Positions 24,592 to 33,689 of a DNA stretch of 64,000 nucleotides are shown here, in pieces. Within the stretch, counting starts at the first letter, position 1, and each line of letters opens with the position of its first letter. The notes beneath the pieces are model-generated. The model did no database searches, had not been told where the DNA came from, and saw nothing but the letters and a program-made list of their open reading frames with translations. The position numbers were made by a program, and so were the translations under genes. Source of the DNA: Microcoleus sp. EPA2 (GTDB taxonomy: Bacteria > Cyanobacteriota > Cyanobacteriia > Cyanobacteriales > Microcoleaceae); the NCBI GenBank assembly GCA_020882975.1, contig JAHRFD010000027.1, forward strand, positions 31,938 through 95,937, read 5' to 3'.

Positions 24592-24800
24592 AATCTTTAA
24601 TCCTCAATCATTAGTTTTCGATCGTTCGTTTTTATTCATTAGTTAGCAGTCATTAATAATTATAGTCCTGGACACAACTGTCACACGACCATCGACTTGT
24701 AGGGTGCGTCAGACGAAGTTCTATAACGATTATCGAGAATTTCGGGATCTGACGCACGTTGCTACTAATGACTGATGACTGCTGACTAATGACTAATTAC
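24592..24800. repeat. Repeat-filled spacer between ndhI and ndhG
   Basis: It contains heptamers of the ttagtca / taatgac type at both ends and an inverted pair tgtagggtgcgtcagacg ... atctgacgcacg around 24700-24760. No reading frame of interest is present. Confidence 0.7.
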
Positions 24801-25376
24801 CTATTTTTCGATAATTTCCTCTGGACGAAGACCTGCACGCCGATCGCTGCTGGAAACTTCATGGGGGTCCATCGCACCTTTGGGCAAATAAGCGAATTCC
24901 CGCAACGGTGTCACCATCGGATCGTCTGAAACCTTGTAGGGTAGACGTCCCAAGGCCACGTTGTCATAATTCAACTCATGACGTTCGTAGGCTGCTAACT
25001 CGTACTCTTCTGTCATCGACAAACAATTAGTCGGACAATATTCCACACAATTGCCGCAGAAGATACACACCCCAAAATCGATACTGTAGTGCTTGAGTTG
25101 TTTCTTCTTAGTTTCTTTGTTAAATTCCCAATCCACTACAGGTAAGTTGATCGGACATACCCGAACGCAGACTTCGCAGGCGATGCACTTGTCAAATTCA
25201 AAGTGAATTCTGCCCCTAAAACGTTCGGAGGGAATCAGTTTTTCGTAAGGATACTGCACCGTAACTGGCCGCCGCCTCATGTGGTCAAAAGTAACCGATA
25301 ACCCTTGACCGATATACTTAGCAGCTTGAAAAGTTTCTTTGGCGTATTCGCCTACTTGATTGAGGAATTTTAGCAT
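24801..25376 (-). CDS. ndhI: NAD(P)H-quinone oxidoreductase subunit I (NdhI/NuoI)
   Basis: The 191-residue protein has two 4Fe-4S cluster motifs, [12 protein letters not shown] and [12 protein letters not shown], characteristic of NuoI. These carry electrons through the peripheral arm of NDH-1 to the quinone site. [12 protein letters not shown] and [22 protein letters not shown] match cyanobacterial NdhI. It follows ndhA with a spacer of 106 bases. The ATG is at 25376. Confidence 0.97.
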   Translation of the reverse strand: MLKFLNQVGEYAKETFQAAKYIGQGLSVTFDHMRRRPVTVQYPYEKLIPSERFRGRIHFEFDKCIACEVCVRVCPINLPVVDWEFNKETKKKQLKHYSIDFGVCIFCGNCVEYCPTNCLSMTEEYELAAYERHELNYDNVALGRLPYKVSDDPMVTPLREFAYLPKGAMDPHEVSSSDRRAGLRPEEIIEK

Positions 25377-25482
25377 CGTGTTCTCTCTCTGTACTTGAGT
25401 TTTTGGTAATTGCTAATTGATAATAGGTAAGGATAGTTAACAGCTAATTGACCTTAGCTATTAGCTGTTTACCTATTACGAA

Positions 25483-26601
25483 TTAACCGCCAAAAGCAAA
25501 GGGAAAGGCAAGTTTCAACGCTGCGGTCAATAGTAAATTAACTAGAGCAACGGGAAGCAAAAACTTCCATCCTAAATTGAGCAATTGGTCAATCCGAACT
25601 CGTGGCAGAGTCCAGCGGAGCAGAACTGCCAGAAACAGGAAAAAGTAGGCTTTGATCAGGGTCATTGTAATGCCCAGCAAGCCGGTAATTACCTGCAACC
25701 AAGGAGTATTTTCGCTCAATCCTAGGGCATTGGTCAGCACTCCGACGGGAATCGGACACTCCCAGCCACCGAGGTACAAAACGGCTACTAGCAGGCAAGA
25801 AAGGACGAGGTTAACGTAGGAAGCGATGTAGTATAAAGCAAATTTCATGCCTGTATACTCAGTCTGATATCCTGCTACCAATTCTTCTTCTGCTTCTGGA
25901 AGGTCAAAGGGTAAACGTTCGCATTCTGCTAGTGCTGCTACCCAGAAAATCAGGAATCCCGCAGGTTGGCGCCAGATATTCCAGCCGACGATGCCGTAGC
26001 CTGCTTGTTGATGTACGATGTCGATCGTACTCAGGCTATTGGACATCATCACCACTGCCAATACTGCCAAAGCTAGGGGTATTTCGTAGCTAAGGGATTG
26101 AGCAGCGGCTCTGAGTCCTCCGAGGAGGGCGTATTTGTTGTTAGAAGCATAGCCGGACATCAGCAAGCCGATCGGCTGAATGCTAGAGAGGGCAATCCAC
26201 AGAAATATTGCTGTCCCCATATCGGCGATCAGCATATGCTCTCCGAAGGGCACGATTAAGTAGGAGAGAAAAACTGGGATCACCACAATTACCGGGCCGA
26301 GCGTGAACAGCAGCGGGTCAGCTTTTGCGGGTACGATGTCTTCTTTGAATACCAATTTTAGACCGTCAGCAACGGGTGCTAGGACTCCCAAAGGGCCGAT
26401 AAATTCCGGGCCAATCCGCTGTTGAGCGGCCGCAGAAATTTTCCGTTCTAGCCAGACGCTAGTGAGTACCCCGAAGACGGCACCGACAACCATCAGTACC
26501 ATTGGCAGTGGTAGCCAAAGCACTTGGGCGATGTCCGCAGGTAAGCCCAAATTCATGAGGGCTTCTACAAAACTTCCTTGTAAGTCAATTCCTGGGTTCA
26601 T
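25483..26601 (-). CDS. ndhA: NAD(P)H-quinone oxidoreductase subunit 1 (NdhA/NuoH)
   Basis: The 372-residue membrane protein has eight or so helices. NuoH signatures are [41 protein letters not shown] and [20 protein letters not shown], which form the quinone-binding chamber next to the peripheral arm. It is the first gene of ndhA-ndhI-ndhG-ndhE on the minus strand. The promoter should lie in 26602-26800, where I see no clear box. Confidence 0.97.
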   Translation of the reverse strand: MNPGIDLQGSFVEALMNLGLPADIAQVLWLPLPMVLMVVGAVFGVLTSVWLERKISAAAQQRIGPEFIGPLGVLAPVADGLKLVFKEDIVPAKADPLLFTLGPVIVVIPVFLSYLIVPFGEHMLIADMGTAIFLWIALSSIQPIGLLMSGYASNNKYALLGGLRAAAQSLSYEIPLALAVLAVVMMSNSLSTIDIVHQQAGYGIVGWNIWRQPAGFLIFWVAALAECERLPFDLPEAEEELVAGYQTEYTGMKFALYYIASYVNLVLSCLLVAVLYLGGWECPIPVGVLTNALGLSENTPWLQVITGLLGITMTLIKAYFFLFLAVLLRWTLPRVRIDQLLNLGWKFLLPVALVNLLLTAALKLAFPFAFGG

Positions 26602-26803
26602 GTTTCCAGATGAATGAGCGATCGCATATATTTTTGCACCTACCCTTAGTAGGAGTACGCTTGGAGAGTAGGTGTTTGTAAAGATTTTTAATGCTTTACC
26701 GCATATCAGTATATCGCCCGACAGGCTACAAGAACGGACGGACGGGGTGAAATTCTAGTTATTTGATCCCCTAGCTTAGCTAATGGGTTGGTAACTTATG
26801 GAA
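26602..26803. other. Region upstream of ndhA
   Basis: About 200 bases containing gtaggagtacgcttggagag and an AT-rich tract at 26670-26720. It probably carries the ndh operon promoter on the minus strand. No gene seen. Confidence 0.4.
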
Positions 26804-26997
26804 AGACCAAAGAAACCGGGTTTTTATGGGTTTCTGCAAGTTTTAATGAAGTATTTTGGCAAAACCCGGTTTCTGACTACCCGTGCGTCAAGGACTACAG
26901 TCCTGGACGCACAAAGACCAAAGAAACCGGGTTTTTATGCGTTTCTGCGTGCTGTAACGAAGTTTTCTCCCAAAAACTCGGTTTCTGGCCACCCGTG
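26804..26997 (+). repeat. Tandem duplicate of the aaaccgggttt palindrome element
   Basis: Two units begin gaccaaagaaaccgggtttt at 26803 and 26916 and share the plan gtttctgc ... aacgaagtttt/aatgaagtatttt ... aaacccggtttctg ... acccgtgc. Period is about 113 bases. Each unit has inverted arms and can fold on itself. Apparent reading frames here are products of the repeat. Confidence 0.85.
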
Positions 26998-27021
26998 CCT
27001 AGAGCGACATATAGCCCAAAC

Positions 27022-27053
27022 AAAAGGGCTGAGAATTAATTCTCAGCCCTTTT
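27022..27053 (-). terminator. Rho-independent terminator of tmRNA
   Basis: aaaagggctgagaa and ttctcagccctttt are perfect inverted arms with a four-base loop. On the minus strand the stem is followed by TTTTG TTT. It lies about 60 bases beyond the tmRNA 3' end. Confidence 0.85.
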
Positions 27054-27111
27054 GATGCTTTAAAGTAACTTTCAAATGGTTGAAACCATTGATTTTACGC
27101 TACCTTTTTTA

Positions 27112-27499
27112 TGGAACTGGGCAGAATCGAACTGCCGTCCAAAGCGGGTATTTACCTTCCGATCGTTCACAGGTTTATCCCCTCTAATCCTTGGGGCGGG
27201 AACCATCTTTATCCTAAATGGGAGGATTTTCTAGTGATTGCTTTCCCAGCTAGCCGACTAGAAACGTTTAGCTAGGGCATCCGTTGGGGGTTGTTATGCT
27301 ACCGTTAACGGAGTTAGGTGGCATACACTCTAAACCAAGCTCAAGAAGTTTTTAGGCTACAGCTACGGCTTTGCGAGCGAAAGGAACGATGTTGTTCGCA
27401 TTTACTATTTTGTTTGAGCCGATATTTACGAGAGGAGACTCACTCTCGACCTGCATCACGGAGCAGCTTTCGCCACCCTGTCGAAACCATTACAGCCCC
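27112..27499 (-). ncRNA. ssrA: Transfer-messenger RNA (tmRNA)
   Basis: The RNA rescues stalled ribosomes. The 5' end GGGGCTGTAATGGTTTCGAC and the 3' end GGCAGTTCGATTCTGCCCAG + TTCCA form the tRNA-Ala-like domain: GGGGCUG pairs with CAGUUCC over seven base pairs (with two G-U), and the T-arm has the GTTCGATTC loop. The CCA tail is not encoded. The tag frame starts at GCG 27399 and stops with TAA at 27352-27354, giving ANNIVPFARKAVAVA, which fits the cyanobacterial tag type. The length is 388 nucleotides. It has its own promoter and terminator. Confidence 0.97.
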
Positions 27500-27513
27500 T
27501 CGTGCATTCTTTC

Positions 27514-27543
27514 ATGATAGACATGATTGTGTATGACGTCAAC
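27514..27543 (-). promoter_or_regulatory. Sigma-70 type promoter of ssrA
   Basis: On the minus strand TTGACG (27543-27538) and TATCAT (27519-27514) are separated by exactly 17 bases. The mature 5' end lies 14 bases after the -10 box, leaving a short leader for RNase P to remove. Confidence 0.75.
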
Positions 27544-27589
27544 TCGATTTTAAGTTTTAGACTGTGGTATCAAGCTGAGCACTCTCAGG

Positions 27590-27790
27590 ACCGGCACGGG
27601 GGCACGGCCAGGGCTGTTTCATTCTCCAAAAAACGAGGGGTTTGTAGGGGTAGTGGATGGTGCGTGCCTACCCCCCCCACCAACCATTTTCCGTCATTTC
27701 AGAGATTGGGGCAGCCACGGGGGGCTGCCCCTACAAGAGAATGAAACAGCCCTGGGGCACGGCCCCTACCATGGCATGAAACCGCCCTGG
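27590..27790. repeat. MITE-like inverted repeat element between ssrA and a kinase gene
   Basis: cagggctgtttcattctc (27609-27626) and gagaatgaaacagccctg (27737-27754) are perfect 18-base inverted repeats, 110 bases apart. Outside them are gggggcacggc and ggggcacggcccc. A decayed third copy, catgaaaccgccctgg, follows at 27775. The interior has gtaggggtagtgg ... and agccacggggggctgcccct hairpins. Confidence 0.8.
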
Positions 27791-27815
27791 CCTGGGGTGG
27801 GTGACTTCTTCCTTC

Positions 27816-29600
27816 TTAATGCAAGTTTTCGTCCCAGACGCCGATGTAAATTCGATCGCGATTGTTGCGTTCGATCGTACCTTCGAGGGAACCCTTCTTA
27901 AAAGTAAACCGATTAGTCCGGCGCTGCTGCACATCTCGGAACCCTTGCATGATATCTCGATCGGCCCCGCCCAACATCCCGTTTAATGCGGTTCGGACTA
28001 CCAAATCATCCACAGACGGAGCAAAAGAACCCTCTGTTTGTACTAACTGGCCCGAATCGCGATCGTAAATGTAGCCGAGAGTAATCCGATTGGGCAATAT
28101 TTCGTAAAGTGCGGTGCGAGTATTGGGCCAATAGCCCTTGGCTTGAGTGTCTGTTGGCGTTCCCAAGGCAGCTACTACCTCCGTTTCCGGTGTACCCACC
28201 GGAAAACCAGGTATGGTAGGAACTTTTTGATAAGTTGTGGCTGGTTGTTCTGGACGGGGTGAGGGTGAGGGTGCTGGCGAGGTTCGATCGATCGGCCTTT
28301 GTTCTTCAACAGGTTTATTTATGGGTGCGGGGGACTCGGCGGCAGGAGTTGGTGTTGGGGCTGGCGTGGGAGTTTCTACCGCCGGTGTGGGTGTTTGTTT
28401 GGGAGTTGCAATGTTTTCAGGTTCGGGAGTTGGAGTTTGTCTGGTGGGTGCGGGAGTTAAGGCCGGTTCGGGGATTGGAGTCTGTCGGTTATTATCGCGC
28501 GCTTCTGGAGTGGCGGGTGCAGAAGTGCGATCGTCCTTGGCTACTGGTGCGGGTGCTGCTGAGGGCCGGTTCAGCAAAATCCTGGCTATACCCACAAATC
28601 CTGCGAAAATAACGGCGATCGCCATCAACCCCAAAATCAACCAAATTTTACTGTTACGTTCCCCAGAAGGCACGACAGCAGGCGTTGTTCTCGCTCCCGC
28701 AGGCATCTGAGGCCCGTGTCCCGGCATCACTGCCAGGGTCGGCCCAGTCATCGATGCTGGCGAGTTCGACAGCAGCGACAGCCACTCATCGACGGTACCA
28801 GGGCGATTTTGAGCTTCTACAGTCATCCCTCGCATCACCGCTTGACTGACTGTGGGACTGACTTGAGGCTGCAAATCCCGCGGTGTGGCCATGGGCTGAC
28901 TGGTACGCAGAATTGCTGCGATCGGCACTTGTCCAGTTAGCAAAGTATAAAGCGTCGCCGCCAGACCGTAAACATCTGTGGCCGGCGTGTATTTTCCTTG
29001 GGCAAAATACTGTTCTGGTGGCGCGTAGCCGTCGGAAACCATATTAGTGTGAGATTGAGTTGCACCGCTGGTATACTCGCGGGCAATACCAAAATCTATT
29101 AACACAACTTCCTGGGTATTTTGGCGCAGCAGAATGTTTTGTGGCTTGATATCTCGGTGCAGTAAACCCTTTTGATGAACTACTTTTAAAGCTGCGCCGA
29201 TTTGAGTGATGTAGGAAATGGCGACTGCTTCTGGAAGCGGCCGATTTGGCAATACTACCTCGCCCAAGTTCTGCCCTGGAACGTAGTCCATCACCATGTA
29301 AGGCTGTCCGTCTTCCACAAAGAAATCGCTGACGCGGACTATATTGGGATGAACGCAGGAAGCCAAACGTCTGGCTTCGTCTTGAAATTTGCGATCGAAC
29401 TCGGCAAAATTGGGTTGCTGTCGCAGAGATTCGTTCAGGGTTTTGATGACTACAAATTGTCCTAAATAGCGGTGAGTTGCTCTGAAGGTAATCCCAAAGC
29501 CGCCTCTTCCCAATTCTTGTTCGAGGGTGTATTTTCCACCCTGTAAGCTTTTGCCGATTAACGCATCCATAGATCCAGGCGATCGCATACCTAATAACAT
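27816..29600 (-). CDS. Serine/threonine protein kinase with Pro/Thr-rich linker and C-terminal sensor-like domain
   Basis: The 594-residue protein carries a kinase domain in residues about 18-285 (QELGRGGFGITFRATHRYLG, VVIKTLN, LLHRDIKPQNILL, LIDFGIAREY, YAPPEQYFAQGKYTPATDVY). Then comes a transmembrane helix (about 325-345, IWLILGLMAIAVIFAGFVG), about 130 residues of TPTPEP-type linker, and a C-terminal domain (about 480-594, GFPVGTPETEVVAALGTPT) found in cyanobacterial kinases. The linker would cross the periplasm, so the last domain may sense envelope state (inference). ATG 29600 is used; MRSPGS and MDALIGK are alternative starts. Confidence 0.92.
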   Translation of the reverse strand: MLLGMRSPGSMDALIGKSLQGGKYTLEQELGRGGFGITFRATHRYLGQFVVIKTLNESLRQQPNFAEFDRKFQDEARRLASCVHPNIVRVSDFFVEDGQPYMVMDYVPGQNLGEVVLPNRPLPEAVAISYITQIGAALKVVHQKGLLHRDIKPQNILLRQNTQEVVLIDFGIAREYTSGATQSHTNMVSDGYAPPEQYFAQGKYTPATDVYGLAATLYTLLTGQVPIAAILRTSQPMATPRDLQPQVSPTVSQAVMRGMTVEAQNRPGTVDEWLSLLSNSPASMTGPTLAVMPGHGPQMPAGARTTPAVVPSGERNSKIWLILGLMAIAVIFAGFVGIARILLNRPSAAPAPVAKDDRTSAPATPEARDNNRQTPIPEPALTPAPTRQTPTPEPENIATPKQTPTPAVETPTPAPTPTPAAESPAPINKPVEEQRPIDRTSPAPSPSPRPEQPATTYQKVPTIPGFPVGTPETEVVAALGTPTDTQAKGYWPNTRTALYEILPNRITLGYIYDRDSGQLVQTEGSFAPSVDDLVVRTALNGMLGGADRDIMQGFRDVQQRRTNRFTFKKGSLEGTIERNNRDRIYIGVWDENLH

Positions 29601-29745
29601 GGCTGATTATGGCACGTCTTGTTGATGCCATCCCTACTTTTCTGATAAATCGGGGATGTGCTCATTTTACCGATTTTCAGCAAAGTTGGCACTCGATGTT
29701 AGAAAATTAAATTATTGATTTTCTTTTTTAGAATCCTGATATATT

Positions 29746-30129
29746 ATGAAGCCGAAAATAACTACCCCGATCGCATGGCAGCAAGCTGAACTGCTAATGC
29801 AGCCCGCCTTGATTCGAGTCCTCGACAATATCCGCAAACAACTAGAAGATTCTGTTTGGACAGGGACTTATCAAGAAGTACAAACTCCTTTTCCTGGCTA
29901 TAAACTGATTTTAGAGCGTCAAGGCGAGCAAAGGTCGATCGATATTTGGGAACTTTGTTATCGAGTCTGTTTTGTTGACTACCAACCAGCCCACTCCGAG
30001 ATCCAAAGTCAGGAAGTTGAAATTGACACTTTTTTGATTGAGGAGGATACTGGCGATGTAGATTGGAATCGTCTTGATGCTAAGGCCAGCCAATTAATAC
30101 AGGAAATCTTCGCTAATTTAGCTAATTAG
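29746..30129 (+). CDS. Conserved-type hypothetical protein, 127 residues
   Basis: The protein begins MKPKITTPIAWQQAELLMQP and is a small, acidic, cytosolic protein with an alpha/beta pattern (SIDIWELCYRVCFVDYQP) and a C-terminal helix. No domain that I can name. ATG start with a regular frame and normal codon use. It is 53 bases upstream of ygfZ on the same strand and may be its operon partner. Confidence 0.7.
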   Translation: MKPKITTPIAWQQAELLMQPALIRVLDNIRKQLEDSVWTGTYQEVQTPFPGYKLILERQGEQRSIDIWELCYRVCFVDYQPAHSEIQSQEVEIDTFLIEEDTGDVDWNRLDAKASQLIQEIFANLAN

Positions 30130-30182
30130 TCCGTAGTTGTTAGTCATTAGTTTTAGTAACCGTCAACCGTAAACCACATCTT

Positions 30183-31232
30183 ATGCTGATTCAAGAATTG
30201 CACGATATCCAAACATCCGTCGGTGCTATCTTTGGCGAATTAACAACCACAGAAATAGTGCCAGTTAGTTTTGCTAATGATGCCGCCGCCATCACCGCCA
30301 CCAAAGAAAGTGTAGCGCTGTGCGATCGCACTCACTGGGGACGCATACAAATTTCTGATAGCGATCGCCTACGGTTTTTGCACAATCAAAGTACCAATAA
30401 TATCAATAAACTCCAACCCGGTCAAGGCTGCGACACTGTGTTTGTGACTTCCACCGCCCGGACGATTGACCTCGCCACAGCTTATGCTACCGAAGATGCT
30501 TTGTTAATCTTAGTTTCTCCCAACCGTCGCCGACAGTTGCTAGAATTACTCGATCGCTATATTTTCCCCATGGATCGCGTAAAATTAGCAGATTTAACTG
30601 ATACCACAGTCGCTTTCAGTCTTATAGGTCCTGAAAGCGCCAAATTACTAGAAAAACTGGGAGTTAGCGAACTCGAAAATTTACCTAATGCCAGTCACAA
30701 ATTGATAAAATTAGCTGGGATAGAAGTTCGAGTTGCTATGGGTAGTGGGTTAGCATCTCCCGGATACACCTTAATTGCCGCAGCAACGGATGCAGCTAAA
30801 TTGTGGCATGAATTAGTGCAAGCAGGGGCCGTACCCATGGGCGATCGAGTCTGGGAACAACTGCGAATCGAACAAGGCCGCCCCGCCGCAGATTTTGAGC
30901 TTACAGATGACTACAATCCCCTAGAAGCAAGACTGTTACACACCATTACCTATGACAAAGGCTGCTACATCGGTCAAGAAACAATTGCTAGATTGAACAC
31001 CTACAAAGGAGTCAAACAACAACTTTGGGGCATCCAACTCAGCGGTGCTGTTGAACCGGGAACCGTAGTCACTATTGAAGAGGAAAAAGTAGGCAAAATT
31101 ACCAGTGTTACGGAAACACAATCTGGCTTTTTTGGTCTTGCTTATATCCGCACCAAAGCTGGTGGTGCAGGATTGAAAGTCCAGGTAGGAGAAATTGTCG
31201 GAGAAGTAGTAAATGTGCCTTTTTTAATGTGA
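30183..31232 (+). CDS. ygfZ: Folate-binding protein YgfZ (GcvT-like)
   Basis: The 349-residue protein is a GcvT-fold protein. The signature DKGCYIGQETIARLNTYKG contains the K-G-C-Y-x-G-Q-E motif diagnostic for YgfZ/IBA57, including the functional Cys. This family uses tetrahydrofolate in maturation or repair of certain Fe-S enzymes. RFLHNQSTNNINKLQPGQGC is the conserved N-terminal segment. The length is close to that of E. coli YgfZ (326). Confidence 0.92.
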   Translation: MLIQELHDIQTSVGAIFGELTTTEIVPVSFANDAAAITATKESVALCDRTHWGRIQISDSDRLRFLHNQSTNNINKLQPGQGCDTVFVTSTARTIDLATAYATEDALLILVSPNRRRQLLELLDRYIFPMDRVKLADLTDTTVAFSLIGPESAKLLEKLGVSELENLPNASHKLIKLAGIEVRVAMGSGLASPGYTLIAAATDAAKLWHELVQAGAVPMGDRVWEQLRIEQGRPAADFELTDDYNPLEARLLHTITYDKGCYIGQETIARLNTYKGVKQQLWGIQLSGAVEPGTVVTIEEEKVGKITSVTETQSGFFGLAYIRTKAGGAGLKVQVGEIVGEVVNVPFLM

Positions 31233-31459
31233 GACAGTCTTTGGAAAAAACCGGATTTTTTGCGTCCAGGACTAAGTAAGTCCACCTAATTAAATGCAAT
31301 ATCCAAATCGCTCAAAAGCTTAGTGGGTTGCTATTCTTCACATCGATATTCCCCCCTTGGGGGGGGGTGACTTCTTCACATCGATCTTCTACTTATGAGA
31401 TTTTCGAGGGAATTTGCAGATTGAATAGTGGCGACGCACCAGAAGATTCACTAAAATCC

Positions 31460-31966
31460 TTATTTGACAGATTTTGAGGCTTTGTTTTCAGCTTCAGGAG
31501 ATTGCAAAGCTTCGTCTAAAATTGCACGGGCTGACTCTGCTTTACTCCTAGCTTCTCGATAGCGGACATTAGCTTGGGCGAAGTTTTTGAGCACCTTGAA
31601 ACCGTCTTTGAGATTGGTGATTTCCTCAGCACTGACAGCCTCATCTGTAAACAAAATATCGATCGCCGCCCGGATTTTTAGGGCTTCTTCGCGGGATTCC
31701 ATGACTTTCAATTTGAGACTTGCCAAATTGCTCAAAATCTGTATTGCTTCGGTAATCGCATCCTCGGTTTCAGATGTCGCATCTTCCATATCTTTAACTT
31801 CCACAAACTGTTTTGGGCCAAATCCTTCTTGGAGCTCCGTAGGTAGCTTGTCAGAGTCGATAAGCTGCATAAGCTGATCCATAGCTTCTTCGCGGGCTTT
31901 GGCTGAATCTTTCCCTTTAACGGTTAAAATAGTTTCGGGGCTTTGAGGAAGTGTATAGCGAACCAT
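31460..31966 (-). CDS. Hypothetical helical protein, 168 residues
   Basis: The product begins MVRYTLPQSPETILTVKGKD and is rich in Lys, Glu and Ala. An alpha/beta N-terminus (about 1-60) is followed by roughly 100 residues of helix (EAIQILSNLASLKLKVMESR, ANVRYREARSKAESARAILD). I cannot name a family. A TTG nine codons upstream (31993) is in frame, but ATG 31966 is preceded by normal sequence and fits better. It is divergent from the small membrane gene at 32106. Confidence 0.75.
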   Translation of the reverse strand: MVRYTLPQSPETILTVKGKDSAKAREEAMDQLMQLIDSDKLPTELQEGFGPKQFVEVKDMEDATSETEDAITEAIQILSNLASLKLKVMESREEALKIRAAIDILFTDEAVSAEEITNLKDGFKVLKNFAQANVRYREARSKAESARAILDEALQSPEAENKASKSVK

Positions 31967-32105
31967 ATTTTGACAGCCTTTGTGCGACAACAATTAATGA
32001 TATTTTATCTTGATTCCATCGCCACTTGCACCTATCACTCATGTCAAGCGGGCAAATCGGTTTTCAAAAGTTAACAGACAGATACTCACAAGGAACTCTA
32101 ACATA

Positions 32106-32348
32106 ATGAAAGAGAAATTTATGAACTGGCTGAACATAGTTTTAGTCGCTGACGTATTTTTTGTCTTTGCTAGCTTTGCTTGGTTTGCGATCGCAGTATT
32201 AGGTAGATCGACCGGTGTGAATCTCGGTTTCGATCTGTGGTACAGTCTCTGGCAGCCTGTATTTAATCCCGCCCTAGGAATTCTCATGGGAGGCGCTATT
32301 GTTAGTGGGATTATTAACCAAGTTTCTAAGCGTCTCAATCCCAAGTAA
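32106..32348 (+). CDS. Small membrane protein, 80 residues
   Basis: The product begins MKEKFMNWLNIVLVADVFFV and has two hydrophobic helices (about 8-32 and 52-72) and a basic SKRLNPK end, so both termini are probably cytoplasmic. Family not recognised. The start at 32106 is chosen because the in-frame codons upstream (from 32010) are polar and unlike a membrane protein. It precedes pfkA by 37 bases and may share its transcript. Confidence 0.72.
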   Translation: MKEKFMNWLNIVLVADVFFVFASFAWFAIAVLGRSTGVNLGFDLWYSLWQPVFNPALGILMGGAIVSGIINQVSKRLNPK

Positions 32349-32385
32349 ATTGGACTAACTTCCTTATCCCTTCTAATTATCAACT

Positions 32386-33468
32386 ATGGGACAACAAAAG
32401 TGCATCGGCATCCTTACCAGTGGGGGTGACTGTGCAGGTTTAAATGCAGTGATTCGAGCCGTTGTGTACCGCGCAACAGCAACTTACAATTGGAAGGTGA
32501 TGGGAATTCGTCAGGCCACTAATGGCTTAATGAGTCGTCCCCCTCAAGCCATTCCTTTGGATATTGAAAAAGTAGACGATTGGCGGACGATTGGCGGTAC
32601 GATGCTAGGGACGACTAATGAGGGTAATCCTTTTGCATATCCCATGTCCGATGGGACTTTGCGCGATCGCTCTGATGATATTATCGAAGGCTATCATCTA
32701 CTCGGTTTAGATGCCCTAATTGGCATTGGTGGCGATGGTAGTCTAGCTATTCTCAGGAAGATTGCTCAACAAGGCAAGTTGAACTTAGTTGCTATTCCTA
32801 AAACTATTGATAATGATGTCGGTATTACCGAGCGTTCCATCGGGTTTGATACTGCTGTTAATATTGCCACTGAAGCACTAGACCGCTTGCATTTTACCGC
32901 AGCAAGTCACAGTCGTGTCATGATTATTGAAGTCATGGGACGCGATGCGGGACATATTGCGATTAGTGCGGGCATTGCTGGGGGTGCTGATATCATTTTG
33001 ATTCCCGAAATTCCTTACACAATTGCTAAAATTTGTGCCAAAATTCAAGAACGTCAAGCACAGGGAAAAAACTACTGTTTAATTGTAGTAGCCGAGGCAG
33101 TTCGCACTGAAGCAGGCGAATTAGTGATGCAGACAAATCGATTAGGTCAAAGTCGGTTGGGTGGTATCGGTCAGTATTTAGCCGATCAAATTTCTGACTG
33201 TAGCGGCGCGGAAACTCGCGTTACTGTTTTGGGACACATTCAACGAGGAGGAACGCCTTCACCGCTAGAAAGATTAATTGCTTCGGCTTTTGGAGTAGCA
33301 GCAGTTGATTTAATTGCTGAAGAAAAATACGATTCCATGGTATCTTGGCAAAAACGGGAAGTTGTTAGTGTTCCCTTGGAAGATGCGATCGCCAAATACA
33401 GAGAAGTAGAGCTCGATGGTACTCTGGTGAAAACAGCCCGTGGTTTGGAAATTTGCCTCGGAGACTAG
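32386..33468 (+). CDS. pfkA: 6-phosphofructokinase
   Basis: The 360-residue enzyme phosphorylates fructose 6-phosphate. Motifs: ILTSGGDCAGLNAVIRA near the start, IGIGGDGSL (Gly at the position that separates ATP from PPi enzymes, hence ATP use), IPKTIDNDV (Lys where E. coli PfkA has Gly), MGRDAGHIA, and GHIQRGGTPSPLERL. The Gly/Lys pair is the mixed signature of group III enzymes. It starts at ATG 32386. The role is glycolysis at night or in the dark (inference). Confidence 0.95.
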   Translation: MGQQKCIGILTSGGDCAGLNAVIRAVVYRATATYNWKVMGIRQATNGLMSRPPQAIPLDIEKVDDWRTIGGTMLGTTNEGNPFAYPMSDGTLRDRSDDIIEGYHLLGLDALIGIGGDGSLAILRKIAQQGKLNLVAIPKTIDNDVGITERSIGFDTAVNIATEALDRLHFTAASHSRVMIIEVMGRDAGHIAISAGIAGGADIILIPEIPYTIAKICAKIQERQAQGKNYCLIVVAEAVRTEAGELVMQTNRLGQSRLGGIGQYLADQISDCSGAETRVTVLGHIQRGGTPSPLERLIASAFGVAAVDLIAEEKYDSMVSWQKREVVSVPLEDAIAKYREVELDGTLVKTARGLEICLGD

Positions 33469-33689
33469 AAAATCAGTCATCGGAATTTTCCCCAATTAAG
33501 CAGTGGTTAAGTCCGTGGTGACCAGCCAGACTGCTTTAATTGCTATGGTTGCTCGATTTTTTTTCATCAAAGATTTAACTCGCGATCGCCATCGGGTAGT
33601 TCGCAATGTCTTGAGGTACGATGGAATCTAGGGGGAATGCCAAGCCCGCTAAAGTTAAGCTTGGCGGGAATACCCACAGGAAGGGAAAA

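Noticed and set aside
26788..27055. Two overlapping plus-strand frames with repeated 'KETGFL' or 'KKPGFY' words
   Set aside because: Caused by the tandem aaaccgggttt element; they run into the tmRNA terminator and have no Shine-Dalgarno sequence.
27318..27536. Plus-strand 72-codon frame
   Set aside because: It is antisense to the tmRNA.
28237..28710. Plus-strand 157-codon frame rich in Gly, Val and Ala
   Set aside because: Antisense to the Pro/Thr linker of the Ser/Thr kinase; composition follows from that linker.
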